A DNA stretch of 64,000 nt. It comes from Azolla caroliniana. Taxonomy: Eukaryota; Polypodiophyta. Positions within the stretch are counted from its first letter, which is position 1, and every line of letters starts with the position of its first letter. Where the stretch lies: positions 9,982,001 to 10,046,000 of the forward strand of contig JBHGNT010000014.1 of assembly GCA_043228905.1 (NCBI GenBank), in the 5' to 3' direction. Made by a program: the position numbers and the translations under genes. The notes below the pieces were generated by a model. It was given only the letters and a program-made list of their open reading frames with translations. It was not told where the DNA came from and searched no databases. Shown here one piece after another: positions 21,566-32,836 of the stretch.

Positions 21566-21720
21566 TGGTATCAGAGCGGTTTGGTAGCTCGATCTAGCCC
21601 ATCCACATGTGTTGTGCTCTACGCTGACATTCAAGAAGAACCAACTCATCGCTATCGTAGTGTGGCTACCTAGCTCGTATTCAAGAGAGAAGAAGAAGGA
21701 AGAAATCTACATCGAACACC

Positions 21721-22099
21721 ATGAATACTCAAATGGGGAGCACTCTCCGTAGCGAGAAATAGGACCGAAACAACTTCGCGTCTTGGGAATACAAGATGCA
21801 CGAATACCTTGTTGGTCAAGGTTATTGGAACTACATCAAAGGAGCACAAGAAAATCGACCCGACCCAAAGGACATTGACTACGCAACATGGGAGCACGAG
21901 GCGAGTCGAGTAATGTATTTCTTGGCGACATGTGTTCATGACCACATGCTCAGATACATTCGAGAAGCCACGACACCAAAGGAAGCATGGGAGAATCTAA
22001 GGAAGATATTTGCCGCCAATACAACAGCACGAAAGCTTGAACTCCGCCAAAAGTTGAACATCCAAAAATGGGACATGTCCATCACAAGCTTCACCTTGA
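21721..22099 (+). pseudogene. Copia-D gag, N-terminal part
   Basis: MNTQMGSTLRSEK at 21721, then a TAG. The frame continues as DRNNFASWEYKMHEYLVGQGYWNYIKGAQENR, VMYFLATCVHDHMLRYI, TPKEAWENLRKIFAANTTARKLELRQ and MSITSFTLKI. It is cut by CopE-2 at 22104 and continues at 37930 with IKELCDSLSSI. Confidence 0.85.
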
Positions 22100-22104
22100 A
22101 GATC

Positions 22105-22737
22105 TGTTGGGAATCGGCGCTTCGATTCACCTTCACCGCTCGGCCACAACCGAGTAATCGCGAATCAATGCAGCAGAAAATAGGAACCACAGAGAGAAAC
22201 ACACGAATACACAGTGATTAACGTGGAAAACCCTAGATGGGAAAAACCACGGGAGTACAAGACTCCTAACCAACACTATACAAAGAGAAGTATACAATGG
22301 CGAGCTGCAAGGCGACGACCTTGAGCTCGCTGTCCTCGCCACAGGCGGCGGAAATACACAGAGGCGTCTACCTCTCCCTCTCTCCACACTCTATCTCTCT
22401 CTCTCTCTCACGGCTGCTCTCTCTTCACTCCTCTTGAGTGGAAAAACAAAAAAATGAGTAGCAACTACAAACTGTTTGCCCTAAGTCATATTTATACACA
22501 TATGACTTTCGGGCTATTTACAAATATAGCTTCAAGGGCCCTTGGCAAACATATTCACAGATATGTCCCCGCATCCGGATCTCTCTCCGGGTACATACGG
22601 CATCCGGCTCCGTAACCGGGGTCTTCAGCATCCGGCTCCGTAACCGGGTACTCTTCATCCGGCGGTTCCGTAACAGCCTCCGGGCTTGCCATCATTCATC
22701 TCCGGACATCCCATCCGGAGGGACCGAAATCCCAACA
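22105..22737 (-). repeat. CopE-2 3' LTR
   Basis: 633 bp, TGTTGGGA to TCCCAACA. A purine tract (AAGTGAAGGGGGAGTT on the minus strand) lies immediately to the right, at about 22738-22753. Confidence 0.93.
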
Positions 22738-22747
22738 AACTCCCCCT

Positions 22748-23189
22748 TCACTTCGGCATGGGATGTCTCTCCAACCCGATCCTCTTCCGGCATGCTTCCA
22801 GCTTGTCGGGTGTGAGCACCTTGGTCAACATATCCGACCCGTTCTCGTCCGTGTGGATCTTCGTCAGCACGAACTCCTTGTCTTCTATCCTTTCCCGGAT
22901 CCAGTGGTATCTACGCTGGATGTGTTTCGTCCGGGAATGGTAGGCCGCGTTCTTTGCAAGGTGGATGGCACTCTGGACTATCGCAGTAGAGTCGGTACTC
23001 CTCCTGCCGGATACCGAGCTCTCTGACGAAGTCCTTCATCCATATTATTTCCTTGCCGGCTTCAACAGCCGCCATGTACTCCGCCTCCGTGGTTGACAAC
23101 GCATACGTCTTCTGCAACCTCGACTGCCACGAAACGGCTCCCCCTGCATACGTCATCACATACCCTGATGTGGACCGGCTGGTATCTGC
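22748..23189 (-). pseudogene. CopE-2 RNase H, C-terminal end of pol
   Basis: Continues pol after the gypsy insertion: TSRSTSGYVMTYAGGAVSWQ, ALSTTEAEYMAAVEAGKEI and YCDS. An extra C in the GTCAGAGTG block shifts the frame. The true frame then runs through the TDENGSDMLTKVLTPDKLEAC region to HPMPK and the stop (22750-22748). The frameshift removes the SAIHLAKN half of RNase H. Confidence 0.88.
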
Positions 23190-23365
23190 TGTCATGAAGA
23201 CATACATCTTGGCTTATCATGACATTCATCTTGGCGAACCAGGAATCGAACCCATAACCTCTTGGTTTACATATTGTACTTTAACCATTGTAATAACATA
23301 TGTGAGATGTAATCATAATAATTATATGTTTAGTTATTACGAGATATTTAGAACATTCTAGATTA

Positions 23366-23475
23366 TTCTAGAATGTTCTTTGAATATTCATGATTATATT
23401 TATTATTATTAGTTATTCATAAATATCTAAAATATTCTAGAACATTCTAGAATACTCCATAAGGGCCTATAAATA
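23366..23475 (+). promoter_or_regulatory. Heat-shock elements plus TATA box, left LTR arm
   Basis: TTCTAGAATGTTC at 23366-23378 is a perfect three-unit HSE, and TTCTAGAACATTCTAGAA at 23435-23452 a perfect four-unit HSE (alternating TTC and GAA every 5 bp). CTATAAATA at 23467-23475 starts 15 bp after the second. HSE trimers bind heat-shock transcription factors, and this spacing is that of plant heat-shock promoters. The promoter points rightwards, antisense to the element's genes. Confidence 0.72.
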
Positions 23476-23779
23476 AGAGTCCATACACTCATCACAACTC
23501 ATTCGGTTCAACACCAGTCTTTAGCCCTTAGCCAACTCCTTGTAATCTTCTTTCTCATAATATAATCGCATTCCCATTTCTTATCTCTCACTTTATACTT
23601 TTCTCTCTCTCGCACTCTCTCCCTCTTTCACTCTCTTTCTATCACTATCGCTATCTCTACCGCTCTCGCCCATCTCTATCGTTATCGTTATCTCTATCGC
23701 CATCGCTCTCTCTCTCTGCTTCCTACTCAAGAGTCACGACAGTTTGAACCGAATGAGTTGTGATGAGTGTATGGACTCT

Positions 23780-23888
23780 TATTTATAGGCCCTTATGGAG
23801 TATTCTAGAATGTTCTAGAATATTTTAGATATTTATGAATAATAATAATAATAAATATAATCATGAAATATTCAAGAACATTCTAGAA
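23780..23888 (-). promoter_or_regulatory. Heat-shock elements plus TATA box, right LTR arm (sense to element)
   Basis: TATTTATAG at 23780-23788 is CTATAAATA on the minus strand. Upstream of it on that strand lie TTCTAGAATGTTCTAGAA (23803-23820) and TTCAAGAACATTCTAGAA (23871-23888), two perfect four-unit HSEs. In the 5' LTR the same block would drive the element's own transcription. Confidence 0.72.
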
Positions 23889-23993
23889 TAATCTAGAATG
23901 TTCTAAATATCTCGTAATAACTAAACATATAATTATTATGATTACATCTCACATATGTTATTACAATGGTTAAAGTACAATATGTAAACCAAG

Positions 23994-24024
23994 AGGTTAT
24001 GGGTTCGATTCCTGGTTCGCCAAG
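23994..24024 (+). other. tRNA-like T-arm (B-box) segment in LTR arm
   Basis: GGTTCGATTCC matches the RNA polymerase III B box, and the flanking GGTTATGG...CTGGTTCGCCA resembles a tRNA 3' half. The inverted copy lies near 23230-23260, and further copies are in the 5' LTR. No complementary 5' acceptor strand was found, so it is not a working tRNA gene. Confidence 0.4.
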
Positions 24025-24113
24025 ATGAATGTCATGATAAGCCAAGATGTATGTCTTCATGACATTATCCCCCCTTTTCGATGGACGAGTTGCACGAGTC
24101 GGAAGAAAAGAGT

Positions 24114-24687
24114 TCAGACTTGGTTTATGAGGATATTGGTTGTGAAATGCAACAACCCGGCAGGCTCCCATGTTCGATCATTAGGTGTATAGCCTAACCA
24201 ATCAACCAAGTAGTATAGTTTGTTGCGAATGATCTTGGAGTCGAGGATAGCGGCAACCTCATATTCAGAGCCATTGGAAACGTCAATTGGAGGTGGGGGA
24301 GGTGTAACACGACCCGGAATAGAGCTCGTTGTGTAAGGCTCCAAAAGTGAAACATGGAAGACCGGGTGAAGACGCATATGAGGAGGAAGATCAAGACGAA
24401 ATGTCACATCATTGATCTTACCACTTATGACATATGGGCCAAAACGTTGATAATCTAATTTGTAGCAAGGTCGGGTCGTTTTAATGCTACCTTGTAAGAG
24501 CCATACACGATCGCCTACTTGAAACGTAGTCGATGAATCACGCCGATGACGATCAGCAATCTTCTTTTGAGTGTTTTGGGCTTCACATAAATGATGCAAA
24601 AGCATATCCTGAACTTCTTGGAGTCGAGTGAGCCGATCTTCAGCAGCTGGGTTTTTTGGGAGTTCAGGATGTTCAAGCATCGTCCAA
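24114..24687 (-). pseudogene. Chromovirus integrase C terminus and chromodomain
   Basis: Minus-strand frame following the CopE-3 insertion point: HPRWTMLEHPELP, a helix, then VGDRVWLLQGSIKTTRPCYKL (the integrase C-terminal GPY-type fold, with FGPYVIS) and LHPVFHVSLLEPY. It ends with a chromodomain EYEVAAILDSKIIRNKLYYL, VDWLGYTPNDRTWEPAGLL. Chromodomains of this type steer integration to marked chromatin. The aromatic cage looks intact (Tyr, Trp, Trp). The frame ends INQV then stop, about 50 bp before the purine tract. Confidence 0.9.
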
Positions 24688-24692
24688 CGAGG

Positions 24693-25290
24693 TGTTGGGA
24701 TTTCGGTCCCTTTCGGATGGGATGGTCGGATATCGGAGATGAATGCCGACAAGCCCGATTTCGGTTTCGGATCCGGATGACGAAGACCCCGGCTTCAGTG
24801 CCGGATAACGAATGTACCCGGAGAGCGATCCGGATGCAGGGACATATCCGTGAATATGTTCGCTATGGGCCCCTGAGGCTATAGTTGTAAATAGCCCAAA
24901 GTCATATAAGTATAAATATGACTTAGGGCAAACAGTTTTACTGTTGCTTCTCATTTTTCTGTTTTTCCACTTTAGAGGAGTGAAGAGAGAGCAGCCGTGA
25001 GAGAGATAGAGCGTGAGAGAGGAAGAGGTCGACGCCTCTGTGTAATACCGCCGCCTGTGGCGAAGAAAGCGAGCTCAAGGTCGTTGCCTTGCAGCTCGCC
25101 ATTGTATATTTCTCTGTGCATAGTTTGGTTTGGAGTCTCGCACTCCCGTGGTTTTTCCCGTATAGGGTTTTCCACGTTAATCCCTGTGTATCGTGTCTTT
25201 CTCTGTATTTCCTATTTTCTGTTGCATTGATTCGCGATTACTCGGTTGTGGCCGAGTGGTGAAGGTGAATAGAAGGGTCTATTTCTTACA
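24693..25290 (+). repeat. CopE-3 5' LTR
   Basis: 598 bp, TGTTGGGATTTC to TATTTCTTACA. The right end has diverged from the TCCCAACA of the other CopE LTRs in both copies, so the change predates this insertion. TATA-like AGTATAAATATG near 24908. Confidence 0.93.
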
Positions 25291-25293
25291 AAC

Positions 25294-25305
25294 TGGTATC
25301 AGAGC
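25294..25305 (+). promoter_or_regulatory. CopE-3 primer-binding site
   Basis: TGGTATCAGAGC, tRNA-iMet type, three bases after the LTR. Confidence 0.9.
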
Positions 25306-25320
25306 GAACTGTTGCAGAAA

Positions 25321-28300
25321 ATGGAAGGCGGCGGCAGCGGGCAGCCGGGGATGATGGTGCTGACTGCACAGAATTACGCCGACTGGAAGATCAAGATGGA
25401 GGATCTTCTGATTGTTCGGGACCTGTACGAACCGATTGACAGGTCGGAAATACCGAAGGGGGTACTTGAGTCGGAATGGAGGCTTCTGAACCGGAAAGCC
25501 GTTGCAACCATTCGGCAATACGTAGACGTGAGCGTTCTACAACATGTGGCGAACGACACCAACGCATATGAGATGTGGCGGAAGCTGTCGGGCCTCTACG
25601 AGAGGAAGAATGCGCTGAACCGGACCTCCCTGATGAGGAAGATTGTGAATCTCAAGTACCGGGACGGCGAGAGTATGGTGGAACACGTAAGCACGTTCAT
25701 GGGATTCGTGAACCAGCTTGCGGCGATCAAGTTCCCGTTGGAGGATGCAATGCAAGCCATCATCCTGATGTGTACATTGCCAGAAAGCTGGGAGAACTTG
25801 GTGGTGACTCTCAGCACCTCCTGCACCGAAGATAACTTGTCCCTACAAACGGTAAAGACAAGTATTTTGAACGAAGAAGCGCGTCGGAGAGATAAGGAAC
25901 CGGCCTCCGACCCGAAGATGTTGTTTACCGAATCGGATCGGGGAAGACAATGGAACCGGAGTCCGCAAAGACGGGAGAAGTCGGGGACCCGGTCGCAGTC
26001 AAGAGGAAGGCCCACATGCTTCCACTGTGGGAAGCCGGGGCACTTCCGAAAGAATTGTCGGCATTACCGAAAAGACAATGGAACCGACAACACCGATTCG
26101 AAGAAGTCACCGGAGAGAAATGGTGCATACCGGGGAGCCACGGACCGGAATGGTTCGGATCGGCGAGGACAGGACCGGAAAGGAATGACGGCACTCGCGG
26201 CAAGTGAAGAGGAGATCATGCTCATCACCGAAGAAGGTGAACTAAACATTGCCGGCGATGAGACGACTTGGGTGGTCGATTCCGGAGCATCGTTCCACCT
26301 GACCCCGGAGAGAAGATACTTCTCATCCTACACAGCCGGCGAGCATGGCTGTGTTCGGATGGGAAACGAAGGTACGTGCCGGATTGCCGGCATAGGAGAC
26401 GTGTGGTTGACAACCCCGACCGGATGCAAAATGTTGTTGAAGAATGTCCGACACGTTCCGGAGGTCCGACTGAACCTGATTTCGGCCGGGAGGCTAGATG
26501 ATGAAGGCTACACGGGTAGCATCCGGAACGGTGTCATGAAGTTCAGCAAGGGGAGCTTGATAGTGGCTCGGGCCCGGAAGGTCAACACTCTGTACCTGAT
26601 GAATGCCCGGTTATGTCCGGAAGAGCTGAATGTGGCAGCCGACACTGCCGGTGAGTTGTGGCACAAAAGACTGTGCCACATGAGTGAGAAGGGGATGAAG
26701 AGGCTTGCAGAAGACAACCTTATTCCGGTGAAGCATGTGCACCTGGAGAAGTGCACCGACTGCCTGGCCGGTAAGCAGAACCGAACCTCCTTCCACTCAA
26801 GGCCACCGACGAGACGTAGTGTACCATTGGAGTTGGTACACACTGATGTGTGTCAAGTAGAAACGAAGTCACATGGCGGAGCCCAGTACTTCGTGACATT
26901 CATTGATGACCACAGCCGGAAGCTGTGGACGGCACCGTTGAAGACAAAGGACCAAGTGTTGTGCGTCTTCAAAGAACTCCACGCGAGAGTGGAAAGGGAA
27001 TCCGGCAAGAAGCTGAAAGCGATACGAGCGGATAACGGAGGGGAATACCGGGGGCAGTTCCAGGAGTACTGTCGCTCGAAGGGAATCCGGCTCGAGTTTA
27101 CTGTGCCGAAGACGCCGGAACTGAACGGGCTGGCCGAGAGGATGAACCGGACCATAATGGAGAGGGTTCGGAGTATGCTGGCGCATGCGAAATTACCCAA
27201 GGGGTTTTGGGCTGAGGCAATGTCGAAGGCGACATATGTGATAAACCGATCACCCTCAGTACCTTTGGACGGAGACACGCCGCAGAGAGTGTGGACCGGT
27301 AGGGAAGTATCCTACCGGCATCTGAAGGTGTTCGGGTGTCTCGCATACGTGCACGTGGCGAAGGACCGGAGAGGAAAGCTAGATCCAAAGACCCGGCCAT
27401 GCATATTCCTCGGTTACGGCGACGACGAGTTCGGCTACCGAGTATGGGACCCGGTCGACAAGAAGATATTCAGGAGTCGAGATATCGTCTTTATGGAGGA
27501 CAAGACACTCGCCGACTGGGAGTCGGAGAAGAAGATGAAGAGCTCCAAGTCGACCGGTGAGGATAAACTCTACGAGGAGCAGTCCCGACCGGCAAGGGAC
27601 CGGTTAGCACTCGAGGACCCGGCCGAAGACGGTGAAGAAACAGAACCGGCCGAAGAAGATGAAAATGATACCGGAACCGGCCCCGATCCCGAAATGGATT
27701 CGGATGAAGAAGAAGAATCGTAAGAACCGGTTACCGAAGCTCCGAAACGGAGATACCCTCAAAGAGAGAGAAGGGCCCCCCGGAGATTTCCGGAACCAGA
27801 GCACGTGCTGCTAACCGACGAGGGGGAGCCGGAGAGCTTTGAAGAAGCGAAGCATGACACCCAGAGCCGCAGGTGGTTGAGTGCCATGCAGGACGAGATG
27901 GATTCCCTGCATGAGAACCACACATATGAACTTGTGGAGTTGCCGAAAGGAAAGCGGGCACTTCGAAACAAGTGGGTGTTCAAGCTGAAACCGGGAGATG
28001 CCGGAAACCCCCCGAGATACAAAGCCAGGATCGTGGTGAAGGGGTTTCAGCAGAAGAAGGGCGTCGACTTCGACGAGATATTTGCCCCGGTAGTGAAGAT
28101 GACCTCCATCCGGACGGTGCTGAGCATAGCGGCAAGCATGGACCTCGAGGTAGAACAGATGGACGTGAAGACGGCATTCCTTCACGGTGACCTCGAAGAA
28201 GAGATCTACATGCAGCAACCGGAAGGATTCGAGAAGAAAGGGAAGGAGCACCTGGTATGCCGGCTGAAGAAGAGCCTTTACGGACTGAAGCAGGCTCCCC

Positions 28301-29397
28301 GGCAATGGTACCGGAAGTTCGACTCCTTCATGACCGACGAAGGGTACCTCAAAACGCCGTCCGACCACTGCGTGTTTGTGAAGAAATTCGAAGGAGGAGA
28401 CTTTCTAATACTCCTCCTGTACGTGGACGACATGTTGATCGTCGGACGGAACCAGGTCAAGATACGGATGCTGAAGAAGGCTCTGCACCGAACCTTCTCA
28501 ATGAAGGACCTGGGTCCGGCGAGACAAATACTAGGGATGCACATCATCCGCGACCGGAAGAAGAAGCAGTTGTGGCTGTCACAGGAGAAGTACGTGACGA
28601 AGGTGCTTCACCGGTTCAACATGTCGGAAGCAAGACCGGTCGGATCGACCCTCCCGGCAAACTGCAAGCTGTCCAGCAAGCAAAGTCCCAAGACAAAGGC
28701 TGAAAAGGAGGATATGATGAAAGTGTCGTATGCCTCAACCGTCGGGAGCTTGATGTACGCCATGGTGTGTACGAGACCGGACATCGGATATGCAGTCGGA
28801 GTGGTGAGCCGGTACATGAGCAATCCCGGCAAAGAGCCTTGGAACGCGGCCAAGTGGATACTCCGATACCTGAAGGGCACAGCGAATGTGTGCCTCCGAT
28901 TCGGCTCCGGTAAACCCGAACTCGACGGTTTCACCGATTCGGATATGTCGGCTGATGCAGATACCAGCCGGTCCACATCAGGGTATGTGATGACGTATGC
29001 AGGGGGAGCTGTTTCATGGCAGTCGAGGCTGCAGAAGACGGTTGCGTTGTCAACCACGGAGGCGGAGTACATGGCGGCTGTTGAAGCCGGCAAGGAAATA
29101 ATATGGATGAAGGACTTCATTAGAGAGCTCGGTATCCAACAGGAGGAGTACCGACTCTACTGCGATAGTCAGAGTGCAATCCACCTTGCGAAGAACGCGG
29201 CCTATCACTCCCGGACGAAGCACATCCAGCGAAGATATCACTGGATCCGGGAAAGGATAGAAGACAAGGAGTTCGTGCTGACGAAGATCCACACGGACGA
29301 GAACGGGTCGGATATGCTGACCAAGGTGCTCACACCCGACAAGCTGGAAGCATGCCGGAAGAGGATCGGATTGGAGAGACATCCCATGCCGAAGTGA
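25321..29397 (+). pseudogene. CopE-3 gag-pol polyprotein (one stop codon)
   Basis: MEGGGSGQPGMMVL at 25321; 1358 codons including one internal TAA at 27721-27723. Positions: gag_UBN2 core about 15-185, CCHC knuckle 233-246, protease D-S-G 320-322, HHCC zinc site H448, H453, C478, C481, integrase D509, D571, E606, then a Glu/Pro-rich linker where the stop falls. RT with YGLKQAPRQWYRKF and LLYVDDMLIVG and RNase H with STTEAEY and CDSQSAIHLAKN follow, ending HPMPK. The stop is a G-to-T change (GAA to TAA) beside one extra GAA codon in the acidic run. All catalytic motifs are present, so one reversion or read-through event would give a full protein. Confidence 0.94.
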
Positions 29398-29407
29398 AGG
29401 GGGAGTT

Positions 29408-30005
29408 TGTTGGGATTTCGGTCCCTTTCGGATGGGATGGTCGGATATCGGAGATGAATGCCGACAAGCCCGGTTTCGGTTTCGGATCCGGATGACGAAG
29501 ACCCCGGCTTCGGTGCCGGATGACGAATGTACCCGGAGAGCGATCCGGATGCAGGGACATATCCGTGAATATGTTCGCTATGGGCCCCTGAGGCTATAGT
29601 TGTAAATAGCCCAAAGTCATATAAGTATAAATATGACTTAGGGCAAACAGTTTTACTGTTGCTTCTCATTTTTCTGTTTTTCCACTTTAGAGGAGTGAAG
29701 AGAGAGCAGCCGTGAGAGAGATAGAGCGTGAGAGAGGAAGAGGTCGACGCCTCTGTGTAATACCGCCGCCTGTGGCGAAGAAAGCGAGCTCAAGGTCGTT
29801 GCCTTGCAGCTCGCCATTGTATATTTCTCTGTGCATAGTTTGGTTTGGAGTCTCGCACTCCCGTGGTTTTTCCCGTATAGGGTTTTCCACGTTAATCCCT
29901 GTGTATCGTGTCTTTCTCTGTATTTCCTATTTTCTGTTGCATTGATTCGCGATTACTCGGTTGTGGCCGAGTGGTGAAGGTGAATAGAAGGGTCTATTTC
30001 TTACA
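29408..30005 (+). repeat. CopE-3 3' LTR and preceding purine tract
   Basis: 598 bp; preceded by AAGGGGGAGTT (29397-29407) and followed by CGAGG. Confidence 0.93.
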
Positions 30006-30010
30006 CGAGG

Positions 30011-32836
30011 ATGGTACCCAATGTTTGCAAAAAATGGGGAATATCCAGTAGAAGAATGCTCGGAGTTGTTATAAGCAAATTCTGCCAAAGGTAGTAAATC
30101 CACCCAATCATCTTGTTGATAGTTGACAAAACAACGTAGATATTGCTCGACTGTTTGGTTGGTGCGCTCACTCTGCCCATTAGTCTCTGGATGGTAGCCG
30201 GAAGAGATTTTACAAGAAGTATGTAAGAGTCTGAACATGTGCCGCCAAAATTTCGAGATGAATTGGGGACCCCGATCACTGATAATATCATCCAGAAGAC
30301 CATGATGGCGAAACACCTCCCGCATGAGTAAATCAGCTGTCTCTTGACTAGTAATGGTCTTTGTGCATGGAAGGAAATGTGCCATCTTCGTAAAACGATC
30401 GACAACAGTGAGAATCGAATCAAATCCCTTGGAAGGTGGAAGATCCGTAATAAAGTCCAAGGAAATAGATTTCCATGGGCTCTCCGGAATAGGCATTGGC
30501 TGTAATAAGCCATATGGATGATGTCGAGGCTTTTTTGATCGGCAACATGTATCACAGCTACGAACATAATCCGTAACAAAATGGCGAAGCCGTGGCCACC
30601 AATATCAGCGAGAAATCAACTCAAAAGTCTTGTGGATGCCGAAGTGTCCCGCCATTGGTGTGTCATGACATTGTTGCATGACTTTGAGTCGAGAAGGACC
30701 GTCAGGCACATACAAGAGAGTTTGTCGAAAAAGTAACCCATCATGCCAACTAAACTGGGTGTAGTCTAGACGAGGATTTTGAGTTTGGGAGCTAGATGCA
30801 CGATTTGGGATAATATGGCTCAAAACCTCTTGGGCGAACGCATCAGTCGCAATCTGCTCACGAATGGAATCAAGAAGCCTTGAATCTCCCGGTGTGTTGA
30901 TGGTATGCATTGCCATTATTCGTAGACGATCAGGACCTAAGAGGATTTGCTTTTGGCTTTCAAATGCGGCCTCTCCAGGTTGAAGTTCCATATACGAACG
31001 TCTAGATAAAGCATCTGCTTTTCCTTGTTGCATCCCAGGGCGATATAGAATTACAAAATCGAAACGAGTTAAGAACTGCGCCCAACGAGCTTGTCGTCGA
31101 TTCAAGACTCGAGCACTTTGAAAGTATGTTAGATTTTTATGATCATTGTAGACAATAATCTGCTGAGAAGAACCCTCCAGAAAATGACGCCATTGTTGAA
31201 AAGAATCCACAATGGCAAGAAGCTCTTTGTCGTGAATCTCATAGTTGATTTCTGCGGCTTCAAATTTTCGTGAGTGAAAAGCCACCGGGTGCAGTTCACC
31301 ATCATCACCAATTTGGGATAGTACACTTCCGAGTGCGAAATCCGATGCATCAGCTTCAAGTATAAAGCGCCTCATTGGATCGACATGGATTAAGATTGGT
31401 GCGGATGTAAATGCTTGCTTTAAACCCTCAAATGTAGAGTTCGCATTTATACTCCATACAAATGATCGATTCTTGTGCGTCAGTTGAGTGAGGGGCAACA
31501 CAATTTTTGAATAGTCTTTGATGAACTTGCGATAAAAGTTTGCGAACCCCAAAAAACATTGCACATCTCGCACGGACTGTGGTGTTTGCCAATCCAAAAT
31601 TGTTTGAACCTTTGATGGATCCATAGAGATGCCATTTGAAGAGACTATGTACCCCAAAAACTCCACTTGACGTTGGTCGAAACTACACTTCTCCAATTTT
31701 GCATAGAGACCATACTCTCGTAGCCGTTGCAAAACTTGGCGAACATGTATATCATGTTCTTCTTGAGTTTTTGAGTAGATCAAGATATCATCCAGGTAAA
31801 CAATGATGAAAATATCGAGGAAGTCTCGAAAAATATCATTCGCCATATGTTGGAAGATTGCTGGTGCATTCGTGAGGCCAAAAGGCATCACTGTGTACTC
31901 AAAATGACCATAGCGAGTGCGGAACGCCGTCTTCCATTCATCCCCAGGACGAATTCGAACAAGGTTGTAGGCACCTCGAAGATCTAACTTCGTGAAATAC
32001 TTTGCTTCACTGAGGCGTTCTAGAAGGCTTGAGATCAATGGGAGAGCATATCGGTTTCTAACGGTCACTTTATTCAAGCCTCGATAATCCACGACCATAC
32101 GAAGCGTACCATCTTTCTTCTTAACGAAAAAGATGGGTGCACCAGCAGGAGATTTTGAATGTTGGATAAAACCATTTGCCAAGTTCTCATTGATATATTC
32201 TCGAAGAACCTCTAACTCCGTGGGCGAAAGATTATAAATTGGTCCCCATGGAGGCTCTTTTCCTGGCTGCAAATCAATTGGGCAATCATATGGTCGATGC
32301 TCTGGTAGTCTATTAGCCTTCACCTTATCGAACACATCGGAGAATTCTATGTACTTCTTTGGTAGTTGGACCCCCAATTCTTGTGAGCTAGATGAGGGAG
32401 TTGCTAAAACCGCAAATACCATCATGTCTTCCTTTCTTCCATCCTCTCGTAATTGATGTATAGAGATTGTTGAAATTGTGGGGGATCCTAGATCCTTAGT
32501 TGGAGCTTCAAGAGACTTGGATTGTACGGTGACCTCTTCAATAGTTCTTTTTCTCCAATCAATGGTTGGGTTATGTAACTCAAACCAAGGGAGACCAAGA
32601 ACTAGAGAGTGCTCCGGACTACTAATGATGTTAAATGAGATGACACTAGCCAAATTACCTAGGACTACACGAATTGGTTCAGACTCTTCGACTATATCTC
32701 CTGATGCTATAGGGCGACCATCGATGACTCCTACAGCTACTGGGTTTGGGAGTTTTTTCAAGATGATGTTTTGAGTCAATGCAAACTCGCGATCCATGAA
32801 ACAAGAATTGGCTCCGGAATGTAGGAGGGCAGACAT
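30011..32836 (-). pseudogene. Chromovirus protease remnant, RT, RNase H and integrase
   Basis: One minus-strand frame with a single TGA (30604-30602). It opens ALLHSGANSCFMD, the retropepsin site with the catalytic Asp changed to His (residue 6). It then has GLPWFELHNP, RT (KLDLRGAYNL, YTVMPFGLTNAP, VYLDDILIYS at about 346-355) and RNase H (ILEADASDFALGS, ELLAIVDSFQQWRHFLEG). The integrase zinc site follows (H-x-H near AGHFGIH, then CDTC after the TGA), with core DFITDLPPSKGFD, SDRGPQFIS and NGQSERTNQ giving D-D-E. Gag and its knuckle are missing. The frame continues beyond CopE-3 at 24687. Confidence 0.92.

Larger units (their letters stand above)
23190..24064 (-). repeat. Chromovirus 3' LTR, a long inverted repeat
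   Basis: 875 bp. The left arm 23190-23511 and right arm 23744-24064 are near-perfect inverted copies (322 and 321 bp) around a 232-bp pyrimidine-rich centre. Both outer ends read TGTCATGAAGACATAC inward. A polypurine tract (AAAAGGGGGGATAA on the minus strand) adjoins 24064, which proves that this is the 3' LTR of a minus-strand element. Each arm holds heat-shock-element arrays, a TATA box and a tRNA-like B box. Confidence 0.88.
24693..30005 (+). mobile_element. CopE-3: youngest layer, copia element
   Basis: Duplication CGAGG at 24688-24692 and 30006-30010, in the chromovirus integrase. LTRs are 24693-25290 and 29408-30005, each 598 bp, with three differences noticed, all A in the 5' copy and G in the 3' copy. 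The polyprotein has one stop. It is the innermost element of a four-layer nest. Confidence 0.95.

Noticed and set aside
23940-24025. Functional tRNA gene
   Set aside because: Only the T-arm and 3' end resemble a tRNA; no matching acceptor strand or plausible anticodon stem was found.
23190-24064. A stand-alone foldback transposon or MITE
   Set aside because: A polypurine tract adjoins it, a matching LTR lies at the other end, and the TCTGC duplication brackets the whole 10.4-kb element, so it is an LTR.
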